A stretch of 10,929 nucleotides of DNA from Thermoplasmata archaeon (GCA_021836665.1 JAKBHQ010000316.1:1-10929), one strand, 5' to 3'; positions 1 through 7,122 are shown, counted from the first letter of the stretch. Made by a program: numbers and translations. Notes: generated by a model from the sequence alone, not told the origin.

Positions 1-1
1 C

Positions 2-910
2 CCCCACGGCGTAGAGGATGCCAATGCTATGGACGACTCTCTAAGTTCAGACTCCTCGGGACAAAGAGGCAGATCCGGCTCTGAAGCTGACCGACAAGAA
101 ATCGGTAATACCAGTGACATGAGCAATCCTCCAAAAGGGGAGCCTGGTCTAGCCAATGGGGATTCCCAAAGCACACTCCCAGAAACATTTCCACCGCCCG
201 GTCGCGTAATGGTAGCCGGATCCAGGAACAGGCCAACTCAATTCGCCCCTCGGGTCGACGCTGAGAGAAAAGGCGGATCTCCTCTGGCGGTACGGGAAAC
301 CGTTGCAAACAGTTTGCGACGTTTGGCGGATGACGGCCAGCTAGTTGCTGGGACCGATATCAACTTTGCCAGCTCCGACCTGGTTTTCAAAAGGTTGCTT
401 TTACTTGAAGAGAGGTGCGTTGTCTTCCTGGTGGACACTTCTGGATCGATGGGTTCAATAAAGCGTGTCGAAGCAGCGAAGCTAACGATAGAAAAGTTGC
501 TCGGTGACGCCTACCTAAAGCGGCATAGCGTGGCGATGATAACCTTCCAGGGGGCGATTGCTGAGACAATTTTAATGCCGACTCGAAGCATCGAAGTAGC
601 GAACTCTCGACTAGGTCAAATCAAGAGGGGGGGTAAGACGCCCTTACACCTGGGTCTGCGGAAAGTGGCAGAGCTTTCGAAAAGGTTGCGTGCCAAAGGG
701 ACCGAACCATTCGTCGTCGTAATGACAGACGGTATGGTGTCAACTTCGCAGGCTGGCATTGACCCAGTTGGGGCCACACTTGAGGCTTCGAGAGAGATTG
801 CCGAGGCAAGGATCGAAGGTATCATCGTAGATTTCGACCTAAGTGATCCAAAGGTAGGGATAGCGACTGAAGTTGCTAAGACAGCAAAACTGTCCTATGT
901 CGCAGCTTGA
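2..910 (+). CDS. Magnesium/cobalt chelatase subunit D-like VWA-domain protein (5' end outside window)
   Basis: The reading frame is open to the left edge, so the first in-window ATG at 29 is probably internal and only the C-terminal part is seen. Numbered from that ATG, residues 1-75 form a polar, low-complexity linker. Residues about 130-290 are a von Willebrand A domain with the metal-ion-dependent adhesion site: DTSGS at 136-140, T204 in GGKTPL, and D234 in MTDG. The lead-in (FKRLLLLEERCVVFLVD) and the AY-x-x-R segment match the C-terminal half of ChlD/BchD chelatase subunits. In that family an N-terminal AAA+ domain precedes the acidic linker and VWA domain, and the subunit works with an AAA+ I subunit to drive metal insertion into a tetrapyrrole. 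In non-photosynthetic actinobacteria such genes usually accompany CobN-type cobaltochelatases for cobalamin; that role is inference. The C-terminus (SYVAA) is a little short for the family. No cobalamin gene follows. Confidence 0.82.
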   Translation, partial: PHGVEDANAMDDSLSSDSSGQRGRSGSEADRQEIGNTSDMSNPPKGEPGLANGDSQSTLPETFPPPGRVMVAGSRNRPTQFAPRVDAERKGGSPLAVRETVANSLRRLADDGQLVAGTDINFASSDLVFKRLLLLEERCVVFLVDTSGSMGSIKRVEAAKLTIEKLLGDAYLKRHSVAMITFQGAIAETILMPTRSIEVANSRLGQIKRGGKTPLHLGLRKVAELSKRLRAKGTEPFVVVMTDGMVSTSQAGIDPVGATLEASREIAEARIEGIIVDFDLSDPKVGIATEVAKTAKLSYVAA

Positions 911-1240
911 TCCTTGGCCGACCGGGGTCGCCTGACCAATCGTGGATGGTTTTTCGCACCGGTTCTTCGTGGGAGTCAATCCCAAATAGCAAAGACCAGT
1001 GGCTTGTACTGGGCTGGAGCCAGAACGAGAGATGTTTGCTAGCGCAGCCAAAGGCGCAAAGTTTTAGAGTTACAGGTTTCAATGAAAGTTAAAAGGACTC
1101 ACTGTTAGGTCGCGACTTAATGGGTCGGCAGGTTTATGGCATTTCAAGCTCACTACGAATGGGTCTAGGCAGATTCACTCCTCGGCGACCTCCAGATACG
1201 ATACCAATTGGCCGATACTTTTCGGTGCCTAAGGGATTAG
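911..1240. other. Intergenic stretch with no convincing gene
   Basis: The only notable plus-strand frame starts with TTG at 907, overlapping the chelatase stop (TTGA), and runs 61 codons to 1092. Its product has no motif I recognise and no good ribosome-binding site beyond the overlap itself. No tRNA, riboswitch core or strong terminator is visible. The promoter for the AbiEi/Fic-like gene is presumably here, but I could not pick out a clear -35/-10 pair. Confidence 0.4.
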
Positions 1241-2761
1241 GTGGAGCATTCACTGGAAGGTAAGACGATGGTGGCAAGTCTGTTTTTTCCTGGCGATAAG
1301 CCGCCAGCGACTATTCACGGGTTGCACAAAGCTGGTTCAATTGTGAGGATTGCTCCAGGCATCTATACCGATGAAGTATCGGATCCAGTTGCGGTAGTAC
1401 TGCGGGAATGGCAGGCGATACTGGGACATATGCTGCCGAATTCTGTGGTGACAGATAGGTCCGTTCTCAGTGGTGGTCCTGACGATGGTGTTCTTTTCCT
1501 CGCGAGGGCTGCCAAGGCACGACAGATTGTGCTCCCCGGTTTAGTCGTTTCAGTGCGTCAAGGCCTTGGACCCGTTGAGGGCGATATTGCGCTGCCGGGT
1601 GGTCTCTTTCTAGCCTCTCCGCTTCGGGCGGTTTTGGACAACCTCCTTCCTAGCCGGGCTGTCAGAGGAAAACCGGCGAGAACACTGTCCGACCTTGAAT
1701 TGTCAAACTTCGTGCTAGGGAAATTTGCTGGTAGTGATGGGAATCGGCTTGCTGAGTTGATGGGAGGGGTCCCTCGGCTGATTAAAGTCCTTGGACTTCA
1801 TGATGATCTGATTCCGAGAGCCGAGCTACTGCTTAAGCGGATCCTGGTCACCGATTTTAATGATGATGTCCAAGGGGTATCCTTCATGGGACCAGTCGGC
1901 GTGGGGATGCCGAATGCACTCGAGGGTCCACGGCGAGGAGTGGGAGGAAATTCAGAATCCAGTCCCAACACCGAAAGGGAGTTGTTGGATCTATTACATT
2001 CAATTTCAGAAGGGATTAGTAAACTCCAACCAGATGTTTTTGTGGTTGATGAGTCCGAGCCAAAATGGACCTATAGGCCATTTGTAGAGGCTTTCTATAT
2101 GTCGGGGATTCTGGATGGAAAGACTCCTAATAGCTTGCTTTTGAAAAAGGCATTACGTTCTGTGATGTTGACGGAGGGAGGCGTAGATGATTCATTATTC
2201 ATAAGGTATTATTCTTTAGTTTCAGACCGTATAGACGTGACGAGAGATATTAACACTTCTACGGAATTTATAGCTAGACTGCGGGATCTCCATTCAAAGA
2301 TCCTCGGGGGGTCAATTGAGGCGTTTGCAGGAGTGTTCAAAGATGAAAGTTACGCTCCTGTAGCCGTTGCGGCAGAAAGTGGTGCTTCAATAAGCGACCT
2401 CCTGTCGATAGGATTTGAATCAATTGTAGGGTTGAACTCCAACTTAGGATTTGCGATCGGCCTCTATATTTTGATCTCTTTCATCAGGCCCTTTGAATTT
2501 GCAAATGAGCAGGTTGCAAGTATTGCATTAAATTCAGCACTCTGTAGCGTTGGCGAGTGCAGAATAATCTTTCCGGTTGTAGACGACAAAAGTGAATTTT
2601 CAAAGTTGCTCTCGAGTCGGGGCCATATCGATTCCGTCACCTTGATAAATCGGTTTATTGCTCGACAGGAATCTACTGTGGCATCACACTACCAAGACCT
2701 CGGACTAGCGCTAAAGGAAATTCGAGCAGATCTTGCTGAATTAGAGTCAAATCCACATTAA
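1241..2761 (+). CDS. AbiEi-like antitoxin domain fused to a degenerate Fic-like domain (probable pseudo-Fic)
   Basis: The 506-residue product has two halves. Residues about 20-200 resemble the AbiEi-type winged-helix/antitoxin region found at the N-terminus of some Fic proteins: an RIAPGIYTDE turn, SVLSGGPDDGVLFL, then LPGGLFLASPLRAVLDNLLPSR. Residues about 275-480 follow the Fic fold in order: an inhibitory-helix-like segment (FYMSGILDG, 285-293), the LHSKILGG helix (350-357), and an FIRPFEFANEQ segment followed by NSAL...GECRIIFPVV (414-447). Fic enzymes normally carry HPFxxGNGR, which transfers AMP or another phosphoryl group to a hydroxyl side chain. Here it reads R416-P-F-E-F-A-N-E-Q424, with the catalytic His and final Arg gone, so AMP transfer is unlikely. 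The frame is intact and the RIIFP region is conserved, which argues against simple decay. The GTG at 1241 has AAGGGA nearby, but the ATG at 1268 with GGAAGG seven bases upstream is an equally good start. No AbiEii-type toxin gene follows. The second half looks more AT-rich than its neighbours. Confidence 0.75.
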   Translation: MEHSLEGKTMVASLFFPGDKPPATIHGLHKAGSIVRIAPGIYTDEVSDPVAVVLREWQAILGHMLPNSVVTDRSVLSGGPDDGVLFLARAAKARQIVLPGLVVSVRQGLGPVEGDIALPGGLFLASPLRAVLDNLLPSRAVRGKPARTLSDLELSNFVLGKFAGSDGNRLAELMGGVPRLIKVLGLHDDLIPRAELLLKRILVTDFNDDVQGVSFMGPVGVGMPNALEGPRRGVGGNSESSPNTERELLDLLHSISEGISKLQPDVFVVDESEPKWTYRPFVEAFYMSGILDGKTPNSLLLKKALRSVMLTEGGVDDSLFIRYYSLVSDRIDVTRDINTSTEFIARLRDLHSKILGGSIEAFAGVFKDESYAPVAVAAESGASISDLLSIGFESIVGLNSNLGFAIGLYILISFIRPFEFANEQVASIALNSALCSVGECRIIFPVVDDKSEFSKLLSSRGHIDSVTLINRFIARQESTVASHYQDLGLALKEIRADLAELESNPH

Positions 2762-3257
2762 TAGTTCGCCATGTGGCCGGAGAGATCCACCTTTTGGCAA
2801 GCTAAGCAGTTATAAATTCCAGATTTAGGATGGCATAAAGTTTTTCCCGGTTACATCGTGTGTTAGCCAAATAATTTACGCAAATGCCCTTGAAGGGAGC
2901 CAGAGTATTAGGTAACATAGCGACTTTTATGGATAATTATTTGGGTTGCTAGCTCTGAACATTGTTTCTAGGTGTCGTGATCTTGTTAGTTGATCTGAGA
3001 TTTGTACACAGAACTCTGTTTGTGATCCGTAGCGTGACTTGGAATGTGTATGGAGTTCAAACGGTATGAGCATCCATCGAGCTTGAATGTATAACGGCGA
3101 GCGCGCGTCAGTAATTGGTTTCGTTGTCATGACGGTAATACTGCGTGGTCTCGCCACCTTAGGAGGGAGGAGTGATTTCAACTCGTGATAATGACTAACT
3201 GTTTTCAAAGTTTTGCTTTACGGGCCATTAGGTAATTACTGAGCTTTGCTATTCACT
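2762..3257. other. Gene-poor stretch, no recognisable feature
   Basis: This stretch is fairly AT-rich, with stops in all frames at short intervals. The longest frame is a 93-codon minus-strand one (2927-3208), whose product looks random and matches no family I know. Weak elements are a 4-bp-stem hairpin followed by CTTTT at about 2773-2796, possibly a poor terminator for the upstream gene, and a 9-base repeat (ATTAGGTAA) near 2908 and 3228. It may be decayed DNA next to the mobile-element remnants. Confidence 0.4.
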
Positions 3258-3488
3258 ATCGGTGGGTTTATGTACCGTTTTCTATGGCGGGTGGTGAGCG
3301 CCGGCAATTGCGACTTGGTACGGTGAGGCGCTGGGGAGGGTTGCGACCCCGTCACAAAAGGGTGTTTGAGCAAGACGTATTAGACCAGCGAGAGTGAGCA
3401 TTGTCATCCCTAGGCACACGTCCTCAAAACGGCGTAAAAGTGATATCTTGGCGGTAAATGACCCGCGCTAATAAGCAAGGAGGGACAA

Positions 3489-3734
3489 TTAATGACCGAG
3501 GAATTCGGGTTGGTGCTGACGCAGCTCCTCCAACCATGCCGGGGCCTTTAAGCGTCTTGCCTCATCTTCCAGCGGCCAGCTGAGACCAGCTGCTTTAGCT
3601 CTCTTGGCCAAATCCGCCACGGTGGTAAATGGCATCGAAAGTGACGAGGCGGTTTGGCGGAGGCTCAAGCCCTCAGAATAGTGCAAGCGAAGTACACCAC
3701 GATTCTTACGCATGGTCGAATGGGGACGGGGCAT
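3489..3734 (-). pseudogene. istA: IS21-family transposase IstA, N-terminal fragment
   Basis: The 81-codon product begins MPRPHSTMRKNRGVLRLHYS and continues GLSLRQTASSLSMPFTTVAD, then AKAAGLSWPL. This is the N-terminal helix-turn-helix region typical of IS21 IstA (the usual pattern is MRKIREVLRL, GLS-RQIA-SLG, TV-DY--RA--AGLSWPL). The start at 3734 is supported by GAGGAG six bases upstream on the minus strand; a longer frame reaches 3788 but lacks such a site. IstA is normally about 500 residues with a DDE catalytic core. The family match fades after residue 54 or so and the frame stops at 3489, so no catalytic domain remains. It is a non-functional fragment that could at most bind terminal repeats. 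Confidence 0.72.
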
Positions 3735-3822
3735 CGGTACCTCCTCTGATTGTGGATAATCAAAGAAGTGTTGCCGATGCCCTGCCACTCACGCAAATGT
3801 CACAAAGCCGACCCCGGCTGAG

Positions 3823-3884
3823 GTGTACGAAAACCGCGGAACGGGTGTACGAATTCAATCGGAACGGCTGTACGAAAACCATCG
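3823..3884. repeat. Three tandem terminal repeats of the IS21-type end
   Basis: TGTACGAAAACC starts at 3824 and again at 3869, with a variant TGTACGAATTCA at 3846. The spacing is 22 and 23 bases, and each unit continues into a CGGAACG-like or CGGGATA-like tail. Multiple repeats at this spacing upstream of istA fit the transposase-binding repeats of IS21-family ends. Confidence 0.6.
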
Positions 3885-3939
3885 GGATACTCGCACAGCT
3901 CGTATTTATCGGCTACTTGAGGTCACAACCACCTGCGTC

Positions 3940-4350
3940 TAAGTCTGCCGCCGCATGTGCACGGATGGGCCCTTTGGATCAAAAACCCAGACGTAGATTG
4001 TCAAGTGGCTATAGCTCTAAATTGGGCCACCGAGCCTGGATACTTGCTCCATCGCGAAGTGGCCGAGTTGACCCAGCACTCGGTGCTTACCGGCGCAAGT
4101 TTCTGGCGCTTTTAAGCGATCCGCAAGTCGGGACTAGTTTGATCCAGCATCGTGACCGTTTTAGTTGAATTGGGGCTGGTTACGTTGGGGCTGCGTTGGC
4201 CGCACAATCGAGGCGTGTTGAGGTGGCCGAGTGAGAATCAAGTCCAAGACGGAACCTTGGAACAGGTGCATCTAAATGAGCGGACTCACTGCCAGCCACT
4301 CAGATGCAACGGTGACAAGCTGAAGGCGAGGAGTGGCGAGAGGTCTTCGT
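3940..4350 (+). pseudogene. Decayed IS607-family serine transposase (TnpA)
   Basis: Pieces of an IS607 TnpA can be read across frames. In frame one, CARMGPLDQK (3956-3985) corresponds to the family's YARVSS-DQ motif. After a one-base shift near 3989, DVDCQVAIALNWATEPGY continues, corresponding to DLDRQVARL--WA. The frame shifts back near 4085 to give RRKFLALLSDPQVGTSLIQH and then RDRFS (4091-4165), the family's best-conserved block. After a stop at 4166-4168, IGAGYVGAALAAQSRRVEVAE follows, then another stop and faint further similarity (RNLGTGAS against RDLTEVLTS). The serine recombinase nucleophile position (first Ser of ARVSS) reads Gly. The N-terminal helix-turn-helix is missing, probably displaced by the IS21 remnant. 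No tnpB partner follows. The open frame from 3629 to 4168 joins both remnants by chance. Confidence 0.7.
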
Positions 4351-4352
4351 GA

Positions 4353-4597
4353 AGTTTAATTTACAGACGGGGGACGCTTTATATCGCTGATAGCTGAGCA
4401 AGTTATTTGCTGCCATTTAACGGGTAAATGCAGGCGATTTGTAGCGTCAAAGGGCCCAGCGAAGCGAGTTTGCTCGCATTGACCAACAAACAAGTGGCTA
4501 CACCGTTTGAAATAGTGCTACGACTGGAGTAAGAATAATCTGGTGTCGGGGCTTGGCCTCCTGTCGGAAGTCTTTGGTTGTGCATTGGAGTTCGGTG
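4353..4597. other. Intergenic region upstream of the secreted-protein gene
   Basis: No gene is recognised here. A small hairpin (GCGAG, loop TTTG, CTCGC) sits at 4464-4477 without a following T-run. The promoter of the downstream gene should be here, but no clear hexamers stand out. Confidence 0.3.
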
Positions 4598-5497
4598 GTG
4601 AAAAGGCATAGAGGCGCTGTAATTGAGGGATTCGGCCGCTTAGTGACACGCGGGCTACTGGCATTTTGTGCCACCTCTGCTCTATTGGCAGGCACTGGAA
4701 GTACGGGCCTACCTTCAGGTCGACTTCTGGGTTCGAGGACTTCGTACGTGAAAGTTGCCAAAGGGAACGACCCCGGTCAGATCATAGTCAATATAGGTGG
4801 GGGTGGAGAAACGGTCAAGGGTGGAAAGTCAAATTCCAGTTCGTCAAGGAACGTAAGTTTAGGATCGCCGGGAGGGGCTTTGGTAGGGGGTCCTACCCAA
4901 CCGGCTCCTTTGAATCCTTGCGTTCTTGATACGGCCGCACAGAAGGATCCATTTGGGTCGGATCTCCTCGGTCTCGCCGCCGCTGAGGTGGTAAGTAGGT
5001 ACTTGAGCAACGTTGTTGGAATCTGCAAGTCTGGAGGGGGGAGCAAGACGAACCTCCCCACCCCTTCCGAAGTTGCAGACAGCGAGTGGTCGACACAGCT
5101 GGTCAAGCAGCTGCCGATTCCATTGCCGACGATCCCCCCTGGGTACGGAGTTGTCGGCATAACCTCTTATTTGCTGACCGGTGACGCTACGCACTGCTCC
5201 TTATCGAGTTCGAGCGCCCTCGGCGAACTGACCATATCTGCGAAGTCCAGTTATGAAGTGTCATTTGATGGCGGCGATCAGTACTCTGGGCCATTCCAAA
5301 CTAGCGGCGCACCTTGGCCGCTAGGAGGAATTGATCACATGTGGCTTAATCCGGGAGCGCGCTCGGTGGTGGTGGTTCAAAATTGGACCGGAACCTGGTA
5401 TTTGGATGGTCAATCGGGCCAGCTGCCAACTCTTCAAACAAGAGGTGAAATCGCGAACTATGTAGTTTTAGGACTAGTCGCGCTTAGGACATCTTGA
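4598..5497 (+). CDS. Secreted protein with Gly/Ser-rich linker and PKD-like C-terminal domain
   Basis: From the GTG at 4598 the product has 299 residues. The N-terminus is basic (KRHRG, LVTRG) and then hydrophobic (GLLAFCATSALLAG, residues 19-32), a plausible Sec signal peptide or anchor. Residues about 66-100 are a Gly/Ser/Pro-rich linker. The C-terminal part from about residue 177 follows a pattern I know from actinobacterial secreted proteins with a PKD-like beta-sandwich: PPGYGVVG, a strand ending SFDGGDQYSGPF, then GAPWPLGGIDHMW, WTGTWYLDGQSGQLPTL and T-x-GEI. Its function is unknown; a surface or envelope role is inference. I chose 4598 because GGAG lies seven bases upstream; the frame also allows GTG at 4595 and TTG at 4553, the latter adding 15 residues before the signal. 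It converges on fabI, with no clear terminator between. Confidence 0.65.
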   Translation: MKRHRGAVIEGFGRLVTRGLLAFCATSALLAGTGSTGLPSGRLLGSRTSYVKVAKGNDPGQIIVNIGGGGETVKGGKSNSSSSRNVSLGSPGGALVGGPTQPAPLNPCVLDTAAQKDPFGSDLLGLAAAEVVSRYLSNVVGICKSGGGSKTNLPTPSEVADSEWSTQLVKQLPIPLPTIPPGYGVVGITSYLLTGDATHCSLSSSSALGELTISAKSSYEVSFDGGDQYSGPFQTSGAPWPLGGIDHMWLNPGARSVVVVQNWTGTWYLDGQSGQLPTLQTRGEIANYVVLGLVALRTS

Positions 5498-5603
5498 AAA
5501 CTTGAATTAGCTAAGGAAAGTTTCAGCCTTGCCTGCTGTTCAGCCTCTGCTCCGCAGACTCAGTATCTGCCCACCTAGTCGTAGCTGGTCAATCGAGATA
5601 AGC

Positions 5604-6377
5604 TCACGCGCCCACGGCATGGAAACCTCCGTCGACGTGTATGACCTCCCCCGTTGTAGAAGGGAAGAAGTCAGAAAGTAATGCGACAGTAGATCTGGCT
5701 ACTGCCAGGTTACTCTTTGGGTCCCAGCCCAAGGGCGCCTTTTCTCCCCAGCTGTCTTGAAAGCTGGAGAAACTTCCTACCGACTTCGCTGCGATTGTCC
5801 TGATGGGCCCTGCGCTAATCAGGTTGACTCTGATGCCTTTTGGTCCGAGATCTCGCGCTAAGTACCTGCACAAAGATTCCAAGCCTGCCTTGGCGACTCC
5901 CATCCAGTTATATCCTGGCCATGCCACGGTGGCGTCAAAGTCGAGTCCAACCACTGAAGGGCTTTCGCCTGATTCCAGCAGCCCTAAGGTTGCCTTTGTC
6001 AATGAGGCGAAGGAGTAGGTAGAGACCTCAATCGCTGTAGCAACGTCGGGCCATGCTGCGTCGAACATCTCTCCGTCAATGCACGTTGATGGCGCAAATC
6101 CAATTGAATGGACTACACAATCGAGGCCGCCGATTTGATCGGATATTTTGTTGGGCAGATCGTCAAGGTCTTGTTGGTTCATGACGTCTAGCTCTATAAC
6201 TGGCGGGACTGGGTCAAGCTTCTTTGCGGCGCGCTGCGTGATAGACAGCCCCCTACCGAACCCGCTCAGAATTACTTTGGCGCCCTCTTTTTGGGCTTGA
6301 TCAGCAATTCCAAATGCAATAGATGATTCGGTTAGGACTCCTGTAACCAAGATCCGTTTGTTGTTGAGAATCCCCAC
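5604..6377 (-). CDS. fabI: Enoyl-[acyl-carrier-protein] reductase (NADH), InhA/FabI type
   Basis: FabI reduces the trans-2 double bond of enoyl-ACP with NAD(P)H, the last step of each fatty-acid elongation cycle in the cytoplasm. The 257-residue product is collinear with InhA/FabI. It begins LNNKRILVTGVLTESSIAFG, the family's atypical Rossmann nucleotide-binding start, and has HSIGF at 90-94 and LDFD at 145-148. The catalytic Y156-NWM-GVAK163 matches the FabI Y-x6-K pair (InhA Tyr158/Lys165), followed by SAGPIRT at 188-194 and VDGGFH at the C-terminus. Spacing from LDFD to Tyr matches InhA, so it is closer to the actinobacterial type than to E. coli FabI. The substrate-loop region after GPIRT is shorter than in InhA. 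The GTG start at 6377 is preceded on the minus strand by GGAGG at a four-base gap. It is transcribed away from npdG and towards the secreted-protein gene, and looks intact. Confidence 0.93.
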   Translation of the reverse strand: MGILNNKRILVTGVLTESSIAFGIADQAQKEGAKVILSGFGRGLSITQRAAKKLDPVPPVIELDVMNQQDLDDLPNKISDQIGGLDCVVHSIGFAPSTCIDGEMFDAAWPDVATAIEVSTYSFASLTKATLGLLESGESPSVVGLDFDATVAWPGYNWMGVAKAGLESLCRYLARDLGPKGIRVNLISAGPIRTIAAKSVGSFSSFQDSWGEKAPLGWDPKSNLAVARSTVALLSDFFPSTTGEVIHVDGGFHAVGA

Positions 6378-6465
6378 TTCGCCTCCCGTGTCTAGACTTC
6401 ACAAAAGTTAGCGTCTATTTCGTCATAACCTGGCATTAACGCGCCATTTTGAGAGAAGGTAGAAG
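6378..6465. promoter_or_regulatory. Divergent intergenic region between fabI and npdG
   Basis: These 88 bases separate two divergently oriented genes, so promoters for both directions should lie here. The region is AT-richer than its flanks. I could not assign -35/-10 hexamers or an operator with confidence. Ribosome-binding sites are visible at both edges: GGGAGG for fabI on the minus strand, GAGAGAAGG for npdG on the plus strand. Confidence 0.35.
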
Positions 6466-7122
6466 GTGGATATAGGTATTCTCGGCGGTACGGGTCCCGC
6501 TGGAAGTTCACTTGCGTTGCGGCTTGCTAGCGCGGGTCACAGGGTATGGATAGGTTCGAGGGATGAATCAAGAGCATCACAGGTGGTAGTAGACGCCCTT
6601 CAGGGTACCGAAAGAACTGACCTACAACTTTTTGGTGGGACAAATCTACGAGCGGCGCAATGCGAGCTAGTAGTGGTAGCGACACCATGGGACACGATGC
6701 TAAAGGCCGTTGAGCCGCTTGAGGGATCCCTTGCCGGCAAAACGGTGATATCAATGGCAAATGCCCTGATGAGGGTTGGCTCCGAACTTCAGGCGGTAAT
6801 TCCAGTTAGGGGATCGGCGGCCCAGACTCTTCAGGCAGCTCTTCGCGATTCCAGGGTGGTCGCCGCCCTACATCACGTGCCCGCAAAGGAACTTGGAAGG
6901 ATTTCTGCTCCGATAGAAGCCGATGTTTTAGTTTGCTCGGATTTTGAACAGGCAGGATACGAAGTGGTAGATCTTTTGGGTAGCTTGCCTGGAATGAATA
7001 GCTTCTTTGCCGGTTCTTTGGCTCAGGCTGGACCAATAGAGGCCATGACCGCAGTTCTAGTTAATTTGAATATTCGTTACAAGACTAGGGTTGCAATTAG
7101 AGTCATTGGAATTCCGAAGTAG
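6466..7122 (+). CDS. npdG: F420-dependent NADP oxidoreductase (NADPH-dependent F420 reductase)
   Basis: The enzyme transfers hydride between NADPH and the deazaflavin cofactor F420 in the cytoplasm; in actinobacteria it is thought mainly to supply reduced F420. The 218-residue product starts DIGILGGTGPAGSSLALRLA, the NADP-binding Rossmann loop with the GGTG-x-x-G pattern of the Fno/NpdG family. WIGSRDE follows at 28-34, where Ser31 and Arg32 match the residues that bind the 2'-phosphate of NADP in archaeal Fno. VVVATPWD is the next family block, then VVAALHHVPA and a C-terminal EAMTAVLVNLNIRY helix equivalent to the archaeal ESLTPLILNI segment. Length is normal for the family. The GTG at 6466 is supported by AGAGAAGG just upstream. 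The gene is first in a plus-strand run and its 3' end overlaps the next frame, suggesting translational coupling. Confidence 0.88.
   Translation: MDIGILGGTGPAGSSLALRLASAGHRVWIGSRDESRASQVVVDALQGTERTDLQLFGGTNLRAAQCELVVVATPWDTMLKAVEPLEGSLAGKTVISMANALMRVGSELQAVIPVRGSAAQTLQAALRDSRVVAALHHVPAKELGRISAPIEADVLVCSDFEQAGYEVVDLLGSLPGMNSFFAGSLAQAGPIEAMTAVLVNLNIRYKTRVAIRVIGIPK

Larger units (their letters stand above)
3258..3884 (-). mobile_element. IS21-family element remnant, internally deleted
   Basis: The remnant contains a minus-strand istA 5' fragment and, upstream of it at 3824-3884, three terminal-type repeats beginning TGTACGAA. IS21-family ends characteristically carry several such repeats. A candidate opposite end lies at 3258-3277, where ATCGGTGGGTTTATGTACCG resembles the reverse complement of 3865-3884. 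That end is imperfect and inferred. An intact IS21 element is about 2 kb and carries istA and istB; here most of istA and all of istB are missing. The outer tips and any target-site duplication could not be fixed. Confidence 0.45.

Noticed and set aside
2927..3208. A 93-codon minus-strand open frame
   Set aside because: No family motif, no good ribosome-binding site seen, and composition that looks random.
3471..3550. Strong ribosome-binding site (AAGGAGGG) followed by ATG at 3492 on the plus strand
   Set aside because: The frame closes after 19 codons and runs antisense to the istA fragment; no homology is visible.
3629..4168. A 179-codon plus-strand open frame
   Set aside because: It runs antisense through the istA fragment, across the IS21 terminal repeats, into the decayed IS607 gene. 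Only its last part has family similarity, so it is a chance join.
2762..4597. CRISPR array or tRNA gene in the long gene-poor region
   Set aside because: No regularly spaced long repeats and no tRNA-like cloverleaf or T-loop sequence was found; the repeats present are IS ends.
4777..5194. Several minus-strand open frames of 67-127 codons opposite the secreted-protein gene
   Set aside because: They are shadows of the plus-strand gene, which has a signal peptide and a recognisable domain pattern.
5498..5603. Short hairpin (TCTGC, loop TCC, GCAGA) between the convergent genes as a terminator
   Set aside because: Only five base pairs and no T-run in either direction; too weak to call.
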